In this document: positions 8,936-16,556 of the stretch, one piece after another
Layout of the letters: every line of letters starts with the position of its first letter
Numbering within the stretch: position 1 is the stretch's first letter
DNA from: Myxococcus xanthus
GTDB lineage: Bacteria > Myxococcota > Myxococcia > Myxococcales > Myxococcaceae
Length of the DNA: 64,000 nt
Assembly (NCBI RefSeq): GCF_006402735.1
Contig: NZ_CP017174.1
Span: 4,405,001 to 4,469,000 of the forward strand
Direction: 5' to 3'
Made by a program: the position numbers and the translations under genes
The notes under the pieces: generated by a model
What the model was told of the DNA's origin: nothing
What the model saw: the letters and a program-made list of their open reading frames with translations, nothing else
Database searches by the model: none

Positions 8936-9242
8936 CCTGTGTCTGAGAAGAAGTCGCCTCGGCTGACGTGCCGAGCTGACAACGCCTTGGGGGCGAGACC
9001 TGGCGTCTGCCGCGGCGCACGCATGCCCGGCTACATACCAAGCGGGCTCAGCGGACTTCTGATGCGCGCGTAGCAACCCCGTCTGACATGGGCGGGTCAA
9101 ACCGGCACCTGGGCTCTGACTCCAAGTTTCCACTGCGGTTGTGCGCGCGAACGATGGCTCGTGAGCAATTCAAGGGCAGGTCTTCCCAGCAAGGCGTGAA
9201 TAGTCAGAACATGGTCGGCGCGCGCTCTTGAAGGAGGCGTCG
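8936..9242. other. Short gene-free stretch before the oxoamine synthase operon
   Basis: About 300 bases without a credible gene. Bases 8936-8990 resemble, imperfectly, the sequence at 6720-6768 (shared GAAGAAGTCGCC core and CGAGCTG further on), so a degenerate dispersed repeat lies beside both the IS21 remnant and the DHFR-like cassette. The promoter of the following operon must lie at its right end. Confidence 0.35.
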
Positions 9243-10457
9243 ATGGAAGGGAAGAACCGGTACCGCAACAGCGAGTCGATGATTCTCCACGGCAACCCGT
9301 CCTTCCAGGCGGCGAAGGAGGCGGGGCTGTTGGACCTGGCGGTCCACAACACCGGGCACGGCACGCTCGCGCTGCCGGACGGCCGCGAGTTCATCAACAT
9401 GTGTTCGTGTTCCTACCTGGGCCTGGACGCCGAGCCCGAGGTGCTTCAGGGCGCCATCGACGTGCTCCAGCGCGAGCGGACCATGGACATGGCCATCTCC
9501 CGGCTGCGCATCCGGCTGGCCATCCTGGACGAGCTCGAAGCGCGGCTGTCCACGCTCTGGCGCTCGAAGGTCATCGTCACCACCACGGCGAGCTACGCCA
9601 GCGCGGGCTTGTTGCCGCTCATCGCTTCCGGGCACCTGCTGCCGGAGGGCCCGCGGCCCGTCGTGGTGTTCGACAAGTCCGCGCACTTCTCGATGAACCT
9701 CATCAAGCCCATCTGCGCGGACGAGACGGAGGTGCTGACGTCGCCGCACAACGACCTCGAGTTCGTCGAGGACGCCTGTCGCAAACATGCGCGCGTGGCC
9801 TACGTCGCGGACGGCTTCTATTCAATGGGCGGCGCGGCGGTGGTTAAGGAGTTGCTCGCGCTCCAGGACCGCTACGGCCTGTTTCTTTACTTCGATGACT
9901 CCCATGCGCTCTCCGTCTATGGCGAGGAGGGGGAAGGCTTCGTGCGGACGCTTGCGGGAAGCGAGCTGAACCCGCGCACCATCATCATCGCGTCACTGGG
10001 GAAGGGCTTCGGCACCGCGGGTGGCGCTGTCATGCTCGGGCCGAGTCAGCACGCGGACCTGGTGGGCCGCTTCGCCGGGCCGCTGGGCTGGTCGCAGAGC
10101 CTGTCCATTCCGGCCATTGGCGCCAGCATGGCCTCCGCGCGCATCCACGGCACGCTGGAGCTGGCGAAGCGGCAGCAGGCCCTGCGCGCCAACATCCGGT
10201 TCTTCGACGAGCGCATACCAACGCGGACCGCGGGCGAGGACTTCCCCATCAAGGTCATCGACGTGGGCCCGGAAGAAGTCGCGGTGGAGCGCTCGCGGCG
10301 GCTGCTGGAGCGCGGGTTCTATTCGTCGGCGGTGTTCTTCCCCATCGTTCCGAAGGGACGCGCGGGCCTGCGCATCATGTTGCGGTCCAACCTGTCGCAG
10401 GCGGACGTGCAGCGCTTGTGCGACGCCGTGCGGGAGATTTCCGCACCCACAGCCTGA
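9243..10457 (+). CDS. Alpha-oxoamine synthase family PLP enzyme
   Basis: A 404-residue protein. ATG 9243 is chosen over the TTG at 9228 because AAGGAGG lies five bases upstream. The fold-type I PLP enzyme carries the Schiff-base lysine in ASLGKGFGTAGG (about K254) and the cofactor-ring motif YFDDSHALSVYG. This places it with 8-amino-7-oxononanoate synthase, 2-amino-3-ketobutyrate ligase, 5-aminolevulinate synthase and CqsA. These enzymes condense an amino acid with an acyl-CoA, releasing CoA and usually CO2. It is not next to biotin, heme or threonine genes. Instead it opens an operon with a CitE-like lyase, a MaoC-like hydratase and a quinone oxidoreductase, suggesting synthesis of a small amino-ketone or related product. 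Confidence 0.85.
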   Translation: MEGKNRYRNSESMILHGNPSFQAAKEAGLLDLAVHNTGHGTLALPDGREFINMCSCSYLGLDAEPEVLQGAIDVLQRERTMDMAISRLRIRLAILDELEARLSTLWRSKVIVTTTASYASAGLLPLIASGHLLPEGPRPVVVFDKSAHFSMNLIKPICADETEVLTSPHNDLEFVEDACRKHARVAYVADGFYSMGGAAVVKELLALQDRYGLFLYFDDSHALSVYGEEGEGFVRTLAGSELNPRTIIIASLGKGFGTAGGAVMLGPSQHADLVGRFAGPLGWSQSLSIPAIGASMASARIHGTLELAKRQQALRANIRFFDERIPTRTAGEDFPIKVIDVGPEEVAVERSRRLLERGFYSSAVFFPIVPKGRAGLRIMLRSNLSQADVQRLCDAVREISAPTA

Positions 10458-10475
10458 GTGAGTGGAGGTGGCGTC

Positions 10476-11366
10476 ATGCCGTTGTCCATTGCTTGCAGGT
10501 CCATGCTGGTGACGCCCGCCCTGGAGCCAACGCGCTTCGACAAGGCGGCCGAGGTGGGCGCGGATGTGGGGTTGCTGGACCTGGAGGACGGCGTGCCCTG
10601 GGCCTTCAAGTCCGAGGCGCGCCGCCTGGCCACCGAGCACCTGGCGCGAGGCCGCCGTTCGGGCCCCATGGCGTTGCGAATCAACAGCCTTCGCACGGAG
10701 GACGGGCTCCGGGACGTGCTCGCCCTGCTGGACACGGGGGCCCGGCCCGACATCGTCCTGCTTCCCAAGGTGGAGTCACCCGCCGAGCTGCAACAACTCG
10801 ACGCGCTGCTGAGTCCCCGGCTGCCGGACGTGGCGCTGCTGGCCATCATCGAGACGTCTCGGGGTGTGGCCTCGGTGGATGACATCGCAACCGCCACGCC
10901 GCGGCTCCAGGGGCTCGTGTTCGGATCGGCCGACCTGTCCGCGCAGCTTGGAATCCCGCTGACGTGGGAACCCATGCTGTACGCGCGCTCGCGAATCGCC
11001 ATGGCGGCGGGGACGGCGGGGCTGTCCGCCATCGACTCACCGTGCTTCGACCTGGCGGACCTGGACGCGGTGGAAGAGGAGACGCGCCGCGCCCGGGCGC
11101 TGGGGTTCGTCGGGAAGATTGTCATCCACCCGGCCCAGGTGGCCGCCGTCCACCGGGCCCTGCGTCCGTGCGCGCGCTCGGTGGACCATGCGCGCCGCGT
11201 GGTGGCGCAGGCGGAGGATGGGAAGGGCGGCATCCGGCGCCTGGGCAACGCCATGGTGGGGCCTCCGCTGGTGGCGGCGGCGCGGCGGGTCCTGGCCAAC
11301 GAGCACCGGATGGAGGAACTGGAGTCTACGCCCCGGCGGCAGGGCGCCAGGACAGGAGACACATGA
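10476..11366 (+). CDS. CitE-like HpcH/HpaI-family C-C lyase
   Basis: A 296-residue TIM-barrel protein. ATG 10476 is preferred to GTG 10458 since GGAGGTG at 10464-10470 precedes it. Family residues are present: an arginine in MALRINSL, glutamates in LLPKVESP and LAIIETSRG (metal ligand), and the aspartate of GSADLSAQLG. Relatives are citrate lyase beta, malyl-CoA/beta-methylmalyl-CoA lyase and citramalyl-CoA lyase, which use Mg2+ to cleave or form a C-C bond between a CoA thioester and an oxo-acid. It starts 18 bases after the oxoamine synthase and its stop overlaps the next start (ATGA). With the following MaoC-type hydratase it may interconvert a beta-hydroxyacyl-CoA and its cleavage products. 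Confidence 0.85.
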   Translation: MPLSIACRSMLVTPALEPTRFDKAAEVGADVGLLDLEDGVPWAFKSEARRLATEHLARGRRSGPMALRINSLRTEDGLRDVLALLDTGARPDIVLLPKVESPAELQQLDALLSPRLPDVALLAIIETSRGVASVDDIATATPRLQGLVFGSADLSAQLGIPLTWEPMLYARSRIAMAAGTAGLSAIDSPCFDLADLDAVEEETRRARALGFVGKIVIHPAQVAAVHRALRPCARSVDHARRVVAQAEDGKGGIRRLGNAMVGPPLVAAARRVLANEHRMEELESTPRRQGARTGDT

Positions 11367-11890
11367 AGAAGATGGTCACCGCCCACAAGAAGGTGGGCAA
11401 GCAGCGCTACCGCGAGACGCACGGCCTCTACTTCGACGACTTCGAAGTGGGAGACGTGTTCGAGCACCGGCCGGGGCGCACCCTCACCGACGTGGACAAC
11501 ATGTGGCAGTCCCTGCTGTGCCTCAACACGCATCCGCTGCACATCGACGCGGTGTATGCCAGCAAGACGGAGTGGAAGAAGCCGCTGATGTCCAGCCTGG
11601 TGACGCTGGCCATCGTCGGCGGCATGAGCCTCAACAGCACCAGCGCGAAGGGCGTGGCGAACCTCGGCTGGGACAAGGTCCGGCTGACGGCGCCCGTCTT
11701 CGTGGGAGACACCATCTACGCGGAGAGCCGCGTGCTGGCCAAGCGCATGTCCCGCTCCCGTGGAACGCAGGGCATCGTCTCCGTGGAGACGAAAGGCGTG
11801 AAGGCGGACGGCACCGTGTTCATGACGTTCGAGCGCTCGTTCCTGGTGCCGCTCAAGAAGCACAGTGTGGACGTGGATGCGAACTACTGA
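11363..11890 (+). CDS. MaoC-like (R)-enoyl-CoA hydratase family protein
   Basis: A 175-residue hot-dog fold protein. The N-terminus (HGLYFDDFEVGDVFEHRPG, then TLTDVDN) matches the MaoC/mesaconyl-CoA hydratase group, and THPLHIDAVYA gives the histidine/aspartate pair expected near the active site. The start ATG overlaps the stop of the CitE-like gene by four bases, so translation is coupled. MaoC and CitE partners occur together in methylaspartate, ethylmalonyl-CoA and itaconate-type pathways, where one hydrates an unsaturated CoA ester and the other cleaves it. The exact substrate here is unknown. Confidence 0.85.
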   Translation: MKKMVTAHKKVGKQRYRETHGLYFDDFEVGDVFEHRPGRTLTDVDNMWQSLLCLNTHPLHIDAVYASKTEWKKPLMSSLVTLAIVGGMSLNSTSAKGVANLGWDKVRLTAPVFVGDTIYAESRVLAKRMSRSRGTQGIVSVETKGVKADGTVFMTFERSFLVPLKKHSVDVDANY

Positions 11891-11897
11891 AGCGGGG

Positions 11898-12878
11898 ATG
11901 CGCGCGGTGACGCAGGACCGGCCCGGCGGTCCGGAGGTCTTCCGGCTGTGCGAGCTGCCGCGTCCAGCGCCAGGCCCGCGTCAGCTCCGCGTCCGGGTGC
12001 GCGCGTCCGCTCTGAACCGCGGCGACATCCTCCAGCGCAGCGGGGCCTATCCGCTGCCACCAGGTGTGACCAGCCCGCTGATTGGCGTGGAGGTCGCGGG
12101 CGAGGTGGAGGCGTGCGGCGCTGAGGTGCGTGACTTCGAAGCCGGCCAGCGAGTCTTCGGTCTGGTGGATGGTGGAGGCTACGCGGAGGCATGCCTCATG
12201 GAAGCGGGGATGGCCATCCCCATGCCGGCCCACTGGAGCTTCGTGGAGGCGGCGGCGACACCAGAGGCCTTCTTCACCGCGCACGAAGCCTTGCTGGAGC
12301 AGGGCGGCCTGCGCGCGGGCCAGTCGGTGCTCATCCACGCGGGAGGCAGTGGCGTTGGCACCGCGTGCATCCAGGTGGCCCGCGCGGTGGGCGCGCGGGT
12401 GTTCTTCACGGTGAGCACCGAGGAGAAGCGCCGCCGCTGCCTGGCCCTGGGCGGTGAGGCGGGCGTGCTGCGCACCGAGCAGGACTTCGCGCGGGAGCTG
12501 TCCGTCCTCACGGGAGGTGCGGGGGTGGACATGGTGGCGGACTTCGTGGGCGGCGCGGCCCTGGCGCGGAACCTGTCCGTGTTGAAGTTCGGCGGCTGCC
12601 TGCTCCTGCTAGGCGTGTTGGAGGGGATGGAGGGCGCGCTGGACGTGCGGCAGGCCATCCTGCGCCGGCTCCAGCTTCGCGGCATGTCGCTGCGCCCGCT
12701 GCCCTTGGAAGAGAAGGTGGCCGTCACGCGCCGCTTCCGCGAGCGGTGGTTGCCGGAGCTGGAAGCGGGGCGGGTGCATCCCATCATCGACTCCACGTTT
12801 CCGCTGGAGCGCGTGGCGGACGCGCACCGGCGCATGGAGTCCAATGCCAGCTTCGGGAAGATTGTCCTGGAGCTGTAG
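11898..12878 (+). CDS. Zinc-independent NAD(P)H:quinone oxidoreductase (zeta-crystallin type)
   Basis: A 326-residue medium-chain dehydrogenase/reductase without zinc-binding cysteines. The N-terminal GroES-like half contains ALNRGDILQRSGAYP and PLIGVEVAGEVEACG. The Rossmann half has the glycine-rich AGGSGVGTACIQVARAVG loop. This pattern fits PIG3-type quinone oxidoreductases, which reduce quinones or alpha,beta-unsaturated carbonyls with NADPH. ATG 11898 lies 7 bases after the hydratase stop, so it is the fourth gene of the operon, probably reducing an enone or quinone intermediate of that pathway. It converges with the formylglycine-generating enzyme gene, with only five bases between the stops. 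Confidence 0.85.
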   Translation: MRAVTQDRPGGPEVFRLCELPRPAPGPRQLRVRVRASALNRGDILQRSGAYPLPPGVTSPLIGVEVAGEVEACGAEVRDFEAGQRVFGLVDGGGYAEACLMEAGMAIPMPAHWSFVEAAATPEAFFTAHEALLEQGGLRAGQSVLIHAGGSGVGTACIQVARAVGARVFFTVSTEEKRRRCLALGGEAGVLRTEQDFARELSVLTGGAGVDMVADFVGGAALARNLSVLKFGGCLLLLGVLEGMEGALDVRQAILRRLQLRGMSLRPLPLEEKVAVTRRFRERWLPELEAGRVHPIIDSTFPLERVADAHRRMESNASFGKIVLEL

Positions 12879-12883
12879 GCGGC

Positions 12884-13888
12884 TCAGGGGCGGACGACGC
12901 AGCGGAACCCGATGTGCGACGTGCCGCTGTCCACTGCCTGGGGTGAGCGCGCCGCCGGGCGGTACCGCAGGCAGTAGTTCGGCGCGCACAGGTGGCTGCC
13001 ACCCTTGAGGACGCGGCGGGGAATCTTCACCTTCGGCAGGCACGGGTCCAGGCTGCGATCCGATGTGGCCGGTCCCCGCGGATTGACGGGGATGCAGCAG
13101 GGCTTTCCGCCGTTGCCCTCGTGCCGCTCCTGGTACCAGTCCGAGGTCCACTCCCACACGTTGCCGGCCATGTCGAAGAGGCCGTAGGCGTTCGGTGGGA
13201 AGTTGCCCACCGGGGACGTGCCCTCGAAGCCGTCCGTGTTCAGGTTCTGCCAGGGGAACTCGCCCTGCCAGGTGTTGGCCATCAGCTTGCCACCCGGCGC
13301 GAACTCGTCGCCCCAGACGTAGACCTTCCGCTCCAGGCCCCCGCGCGCGGCGTACTCCCATTCCGCCTCGGTGGGCAGCGCCTTGCCCGCCCAGTGTGCA
13401 TAGGCGAGCGCGTCCTCGAAGCAGACGTGCACCACCGGGTACTGCTCGCGTCCCTGCCAGGTGCTGTCCGGGCCTTCGGGGTGCTTCCAGCAGGCGCCCG
13501 CCGTGTAGAGCCACCACTGCGTCAGGTCACGCAGGTCCACGCGAGCGAGCGTCTTCTTGAAGACGAGCGAGCCCGGGACGAGCAGCGCTGGATTCGCGCC
13601 GGGAAAGTCGTCGGGGTTCAAGGGGCGCTCGGCCACGGTGACGTAGCCGGTGGCATCCACGAAGCGCGCGAAGTCCGCGTTCGTCACCAACTGGCTGTCC
13701 ATCCAGAAGTCCGTCACCGTCACCTGGTGCGTCGGCCGCTCCTCCGGATAGTGGTGGTCCGAGCCCATCCAGAATGTCCCACCGGGGATGTAGACCATGC
13801 CCGGCAGCGAGCGGGCTTCCTGTCCCGCGCCGTCCTCGAGGGGCCGGCCGCCCTGGGCCGCGACTTCGTCGATGACGTCGATGCTCAT
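12884..13888 (-). CDS. Formylglycine-generating enzyme (sulfatase-modifying factor) family protein
   Basis: A 334-residue SUMF1/FGE-type protein; ATG 13888 follows AAGGAGG. Family landmarks run in order: MVYIPGGTFWMGSD, PTHQVTVTDFWMD, LPTEAEWEYAARGG, GLFDMAGNVWEWTSDWY and GFRCVVRP. The two catalytic cysteines of genuine FGE are present in SHLCAPNYCLRYRP, so copper-dependent oxidation of a sulfatase cysteine to formylglycine is possible, unlike the many SUMF1-fold proteins lacking them. No signal peptide is seen, so it should act in the cytoplasm on unfolded sulfatases. No sulfatase gene lies in the window, so its client must be encoded elsewhere. Confidence 0.88.
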   Translation of the reverse strand: MSIDVIDEVAAQGGRPLEDGAGQEARSLPGMVYIPGGTFWMGSDHHYPEERPTHQVTVTDFWMDSQLVTNADFARFVDATGYVTVAERPLNPDDFPGANPALLVPGSLVFKKTLARVDLRDLTQWWLYTAGACWKHPEGPDSTWQGREQYPVVHVCFEDALAYAHWAGKALPTEAEWEYAARGGLERKVYVWGDEFAPGGKLMANTWQGEFPWQNLNTDGFEGTSPVGNFPPNAYGLFDMAGNVWEWTSDWYQERHEGNGGKPCCIPVNPRGPATSDRSLDPCLPKVKIPRRVLKGGSHLCAPNYCLRYRPAARSPQAVDSGTSHIGFRCVVRP

Positions 13889-14086
13889 GTGCGTGCCTCC
13901 TTCCCTGCGAGAACGGAGGGGCGCGCCGTGCCCCGGCAGCAAACGTGGGGGCCGCGCGGCACGGAACAATCCGGCCCTCGGGGGTAGGCCTCGTGTCCGC
14001 GCCTGCTCCTGCCGGTCGTCCCTGGCGCCCGGCCGGGGGCCGCTTGTGGGTTCCTGGACGCATCCCCACCGTGGAGACGGCGCCTC

Positions 14087-15229
14087 ATGGACCCGCACTC
14101 GACGATTGCCGAATTCTCCCTGGTGAAGGGCGGGCTGCTCTTCGAGACCGAGCGCCGGCTCCGGCGCGGTCCGCGCAAGCGTTATGACCCCGTGTTGCGG
14201 GCGCTGGCCTTCTCGGCGATCGGCTGGTTGCCTCTGCTGCTCTTCACGCTGCCTTCGGGCGGGCCGACCGTGGGCTCCCTGTTCAAGGAACTCCAGGTTC
14301 ATGCGCAGTTGCTGGTGGCGCTGCCCGCGCTCCTCGCCGCGGAGCCCTACATCGACGGCCGCCTGGCTTTCGCGGTCCGCCAGTTCCTCAATTCGAACCT
14401 GGTGGCGACGGACGGCCTCCAGACGTTCGAAGCGGATGCCCGGCGCGCCATGCGGTGGCGGGACAGCTATATCGTGGAGGCGCTGCTGCTCATCCTGGCG
14501 TACGCACTCACGTTCATTACCCCGGCTGACCCCACCCGGACGTGGACCCTCAGCGGCGACGGGTTCTCCATGGCGGGGTGGTGGAACCTCGCCGTGAGCC
14601 AACCCCTGTTCCGTTTCCTGGCGCTCCGGTGGCTCTGGCGTGGCGTCGTGTGGAGCGCCTTCCTGCTGCGTGTGTCACGTCTGCCGTTGACCCTGGTTCC
14701 GACACATCCGGACATGATGGGCGGGCTCGGGTTCCTGCCCATCTGCCAGGCCAGCTTTTCGCCCGTGGTGTTCTCCCTGGCCGTGGTGGTGGCGGCATAC
14801 ACGTCCCGGGTGGAGCCCAAGGACCTGTCGGCCAACCCCACGGCCTACGTGATTCCGCTGGTGGTCATCGCGGCCGGAGCGGTGGTGCTGGTGTTCGCGC
14901 CGATGAGCTTCTTCGTGCCTCAGCTCGTGCGAGCGAAGCGGATCGGTGACGAGGACTTCTCGAAGGTCGCGTCCAAGCACTCGCGGCAGTTCGAACACAA
15001 GTGGTTCCGGGGCGGACCGGAGTCGGAGCTGCTGGGCGCGCCGGAGATGTCCTCGCTGGCGGACATCGGCACGGCCTTCACCCTGTCGCGGAGGATGCGC
15101 CTGTTGCTCTGGGACAAGATGGCCCTGCTGGCCGTGGTGGGGGCGGCGCTGGCGCCACTGCTCATGTTGCTGGTGATGGACCGGCAGTTCATCTCCGTCC
15201 TCAAGTTCATCCACGATGGCTTGAGGTGA
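14087..15229 (+). CDS. Polytopic membrane protein of unknown function
   Basis: A 380-residue protein whose ATG 14087 follows GGAGAC. A charged N-terminal stretch (FETERRLRRGPRKRY) precedes roughly six hydrophobic segments: about 38-56, 80-100, 130-147, 210-235 and 255-285, with a last one near 345-365. Between the last two lies a soluble loop of about 55 residues (KASKHSRQFEHKWF region). No transporter or enzyme motif was recognised. It is divergent from the FGE gene and converges with a beta-barrel gene across a hairpin at 15233-15254. Confidence 0.7.
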   Translation: MDPHSTIAEFSLVKGGLLFETERRLRRGPRKRYDPVLRALAFSAIGWLPLLLFTLPSGGPTVGSLFKELQVHAQLLVALPALLAAEPYIDGRLAFAVRQFLNSNLVATDGLQTFEADARRAMRWRDSYIVEALLLILAYALTFITPADPTRTWTLSGDGFSMAGWWNLAVSQPLFRFLALRWLWRGVVWSAFLLRVSRLPLTLVPTHPDMMGGLGFLPICQASFSPVVFSLAVVVAAYTSRVEPKDLSANPTAYVIPLVVIAAGAVVLVFAPMSFFVPQLVRAKRIGDEDFSKVASKHSRQFEHKWFRGGPESELLGAPEMSSLADIGTAFTLSRRMRLLLWDKMALLAVVGAALAPLLMLLVMDRQFISVLKFIHDGLR

Positions 15230-15232
15230 CGC

Positions 15233-15254
15233 GGGCCCGGAGGGCTCCGGGCCC
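15233..15254. terminator. Convergent hairpin terminator
   Basis: GGGCCCGGA at 15233-15241 pairs with TCCGGGCCC at 15246-15254 over a four-base loop. It sits three bases after one stop codon and 16 bases from the convergent gene's stop, so it can serve both strands; no T-run is present. Confidence 0.6.
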
Positions 15255-15270
15255 GGTCCTGCCGATGCGC

Positions 15271-15888
15271 TCAGAACGTGGCGCCGACGTTCAGCGTGGC
15301 GTTGTAGCTGGAGCCTCCCGCGAACGTGACATCTGTCAGGGGCTGGTTCTCCGCGGGCGGCAGCGTGGGGACGAGCTCCTGGTTGAAGAGGAGGTTGTAG
15401 TTGGCCCGCAGGTCCGCGGTGAAGGAGCCGGTGTAGAAGCGCAGCCCCGCGCCCAGCGGCACGGCGCCGGCGGTGTCGTCGCGGTAGCCCAGCGCTTCCG
15501 CGCCGCGGCGGACGTTGTACCAGTTCATGCCGAGGCCGCCGAGGAGGTACGGCTGCACGGGGCTCGCCGTCAGGCCGATGGTGGCCACGGCCTGACCTCC
15601 GTTGCGGACGATGTCCGGGTTTCGTGCCAGGTCCTCCAGGCCGCGCCGGTCGAGCTTGTTGATGGCGCCGGTGTAGCCCAGCTCGATGCCCAGCACGGTG
15701 GACGGTTTGAGCGTGGCCGTGGCGCCGTACGCCGCGCCCGGATCGATTCGGGGGGCCAGCCCACCGCTGTAGCCCTCCACGCCGCCGCCCACGGTGACGG
15801 TGAGTCCGCGCATGTCGGACTCGTTCTTGGCCAGCGCCGTGCCTCCGCACAACGCGCCCGCGACGACCAGTGCCTGGATTCGTTTCAT
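15271..15888 (-). CDS. Outer-membrane beta-barrel-like protein
   Basis: A 205-residue protein from ATG 15888, preceded by GGAGGCG. Residues 1-20 are a signal peptide (MKRIQALVVAGALCGGTALA). The rest alternates short hydrophobic strands with glycine-rich turns (GLTVTVGGGVEGYSGG, YLLGGLGMNWYNV, GSSYNATLNVGATF). It ends in phenylalanine, the usual last residue of barrels inserted by BamA. The pattern fits an eight-strand OmpA/OmpW-sized barrel of unknown cargo. It is a single-gene unit. Confidence 0.7.
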   Translation of the reverse strand: MKRIQALVVAGALCGGTALAKNESDMRGLTVTVGGGVEGYSGGLAPRIDPGAAYGATATLKPSTVLGIELGYTGAINKLDRRGLEDLARNPDIVRNGGQAVATIGLTASPVQPYLLGGLGMNWYNVRRGAEALGYRDDTAGAVPLGAGLRFYTGSFTADLRANYNLLFNQELVPTLPPAENQPLTDVTFAGGSSYNATLNVGATF

Positions 15889-16113
15889 TTCGAGCGCCTC
15901 CAACAGACGGGGTTGTTCCGCCAGGAAGCTGGGGCCGCGGACAGGCCGGTTCAAGGCGAGCCGGCAAGGCATCTCCGCGAGCCCTCCCCAGCGTGCCTGT
16001 GTCCCACCGCCGGGCCCCACTTGGTGCGGTGGCATTGTCCGGCCGGGTTGAAACGGGAATCGCGTGGCTTTATAGAGGGGGACGCCAGCGGCCTCATCGT
16101 GAGGGTGTCTGGC

Positions 16114-16155
16114 CCGGACGAGGCGCGCCGTACCCGGTCAGGACAAGACGACGCG
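16114..16155 (+). promoter_or_regulatory. Guanidine-III (ykkC-III) riboswitch
   Basis: Bases 16114-16155 reproduce the compact guanidine-III aptamer almost letter for letter: CCGGACGAGG, then CGCGCCGTACCCGG, TCAGGACAAGACG and a closing ACGCG. The CCGG at 16114-16117 pairs with CCGG at 16134-16137. The GCGCCGT segment pairs with the end of the motif as the pseudoknot, with one C-A mismatch relative to the classical GACGGCGC ending. The aptamer stops a few bases before the GGGAG ribosome site of sugE, so control of translation initiation by guanidinium is likely. The downstream guanidinium exporter is the expected client. Confidence 0.9.
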
Positions 16156-16174
16156 ACAACGGGAGTCGTACGTC

Positions 16175-16495
16175 ATGTCCTGGATTCTACTCATCATCGC
16201 GGGGTTGCTCGAGGTCGGTTGGGCCATCGGTCTCAAGTACACCGAGGGCTTCACCAAGCTGGTACCAAGCGTCCTCACGGGCGCCGCCATCGTCGCCAGC
16301 ATGGTGCTCTTGGGGATCGCCACGAAGAACCTGCCCATTGGCACGGCCTATGGTGTGTGGGTCGGCATTGGCGCAGTGGGCGCGGCCATCATGGGCATCG
16401 TGCTCTTCAATGAGCCGGCCACGCCCGCGCGCATCTTCTTCCTGGTGCTGCTGCTCACCTCCATCGTGGGCTTGAAGGTCACCAGCGGCCGGTAG
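16175..16495 (+). CDS. gdx: Guanidinium exporter of the SMR family (SugE/Gdx)
   Basis: A 106-residue four-helix small multidrug resistance protein. The substrate-binding glutamate is in [18 protein letters not shown], and [19 protein letters not shown] is diagnostic of the SugE/Gdx branch, as opposed to EmrE. Gdx proteins export guanidinium in exchange for protons as antiparallel dimers. The guanidine-III riboswitch ending just before its ribosome site agrees with this role and predicts induction by guanidine. It is followed by a hairpin at 16522-16542, so it is probably monocistronic. It is also known as sugE. Confidence 0.92.
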   Translation: MSWILLIIAGLLEVGWAIGLKYTEGFTKLVPSVLTGAAIVASMVLLGIATKNLPIGTAYGVWVGIGAVGAAIMGIVLFNEPATPARIFFLVLLLTSIVGLKVTSGR

Positions 16496-16521
16496 GTGGC
16501 CCTTCGGTGCTGATTTCCCAG

Positions 16522-16542
16522 GCGCTGCCTTGAAGGCAGCGC
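16522..16542 (+). terminator. Hairpin after the guanidinium exporter gene
   Basis: GCGCTGCC at 16522-16529 pairs with GGCAGCGC at 16535-16542 around TTGAA, 26 bases past the stop codon. There is no T-run. It also lies just upstream of the following metallo-hydrolase gene. Confidence 0.55.
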
Positions 16543-16556
16543 TACACGTGGGGGTC

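Noticed and set aside
16175..16495. SMR protein as an EmrE-type multidrug pump
   Set aside because: The signature residues and the guanidine-III riboswitch place it in the SugE/Gdx branch.
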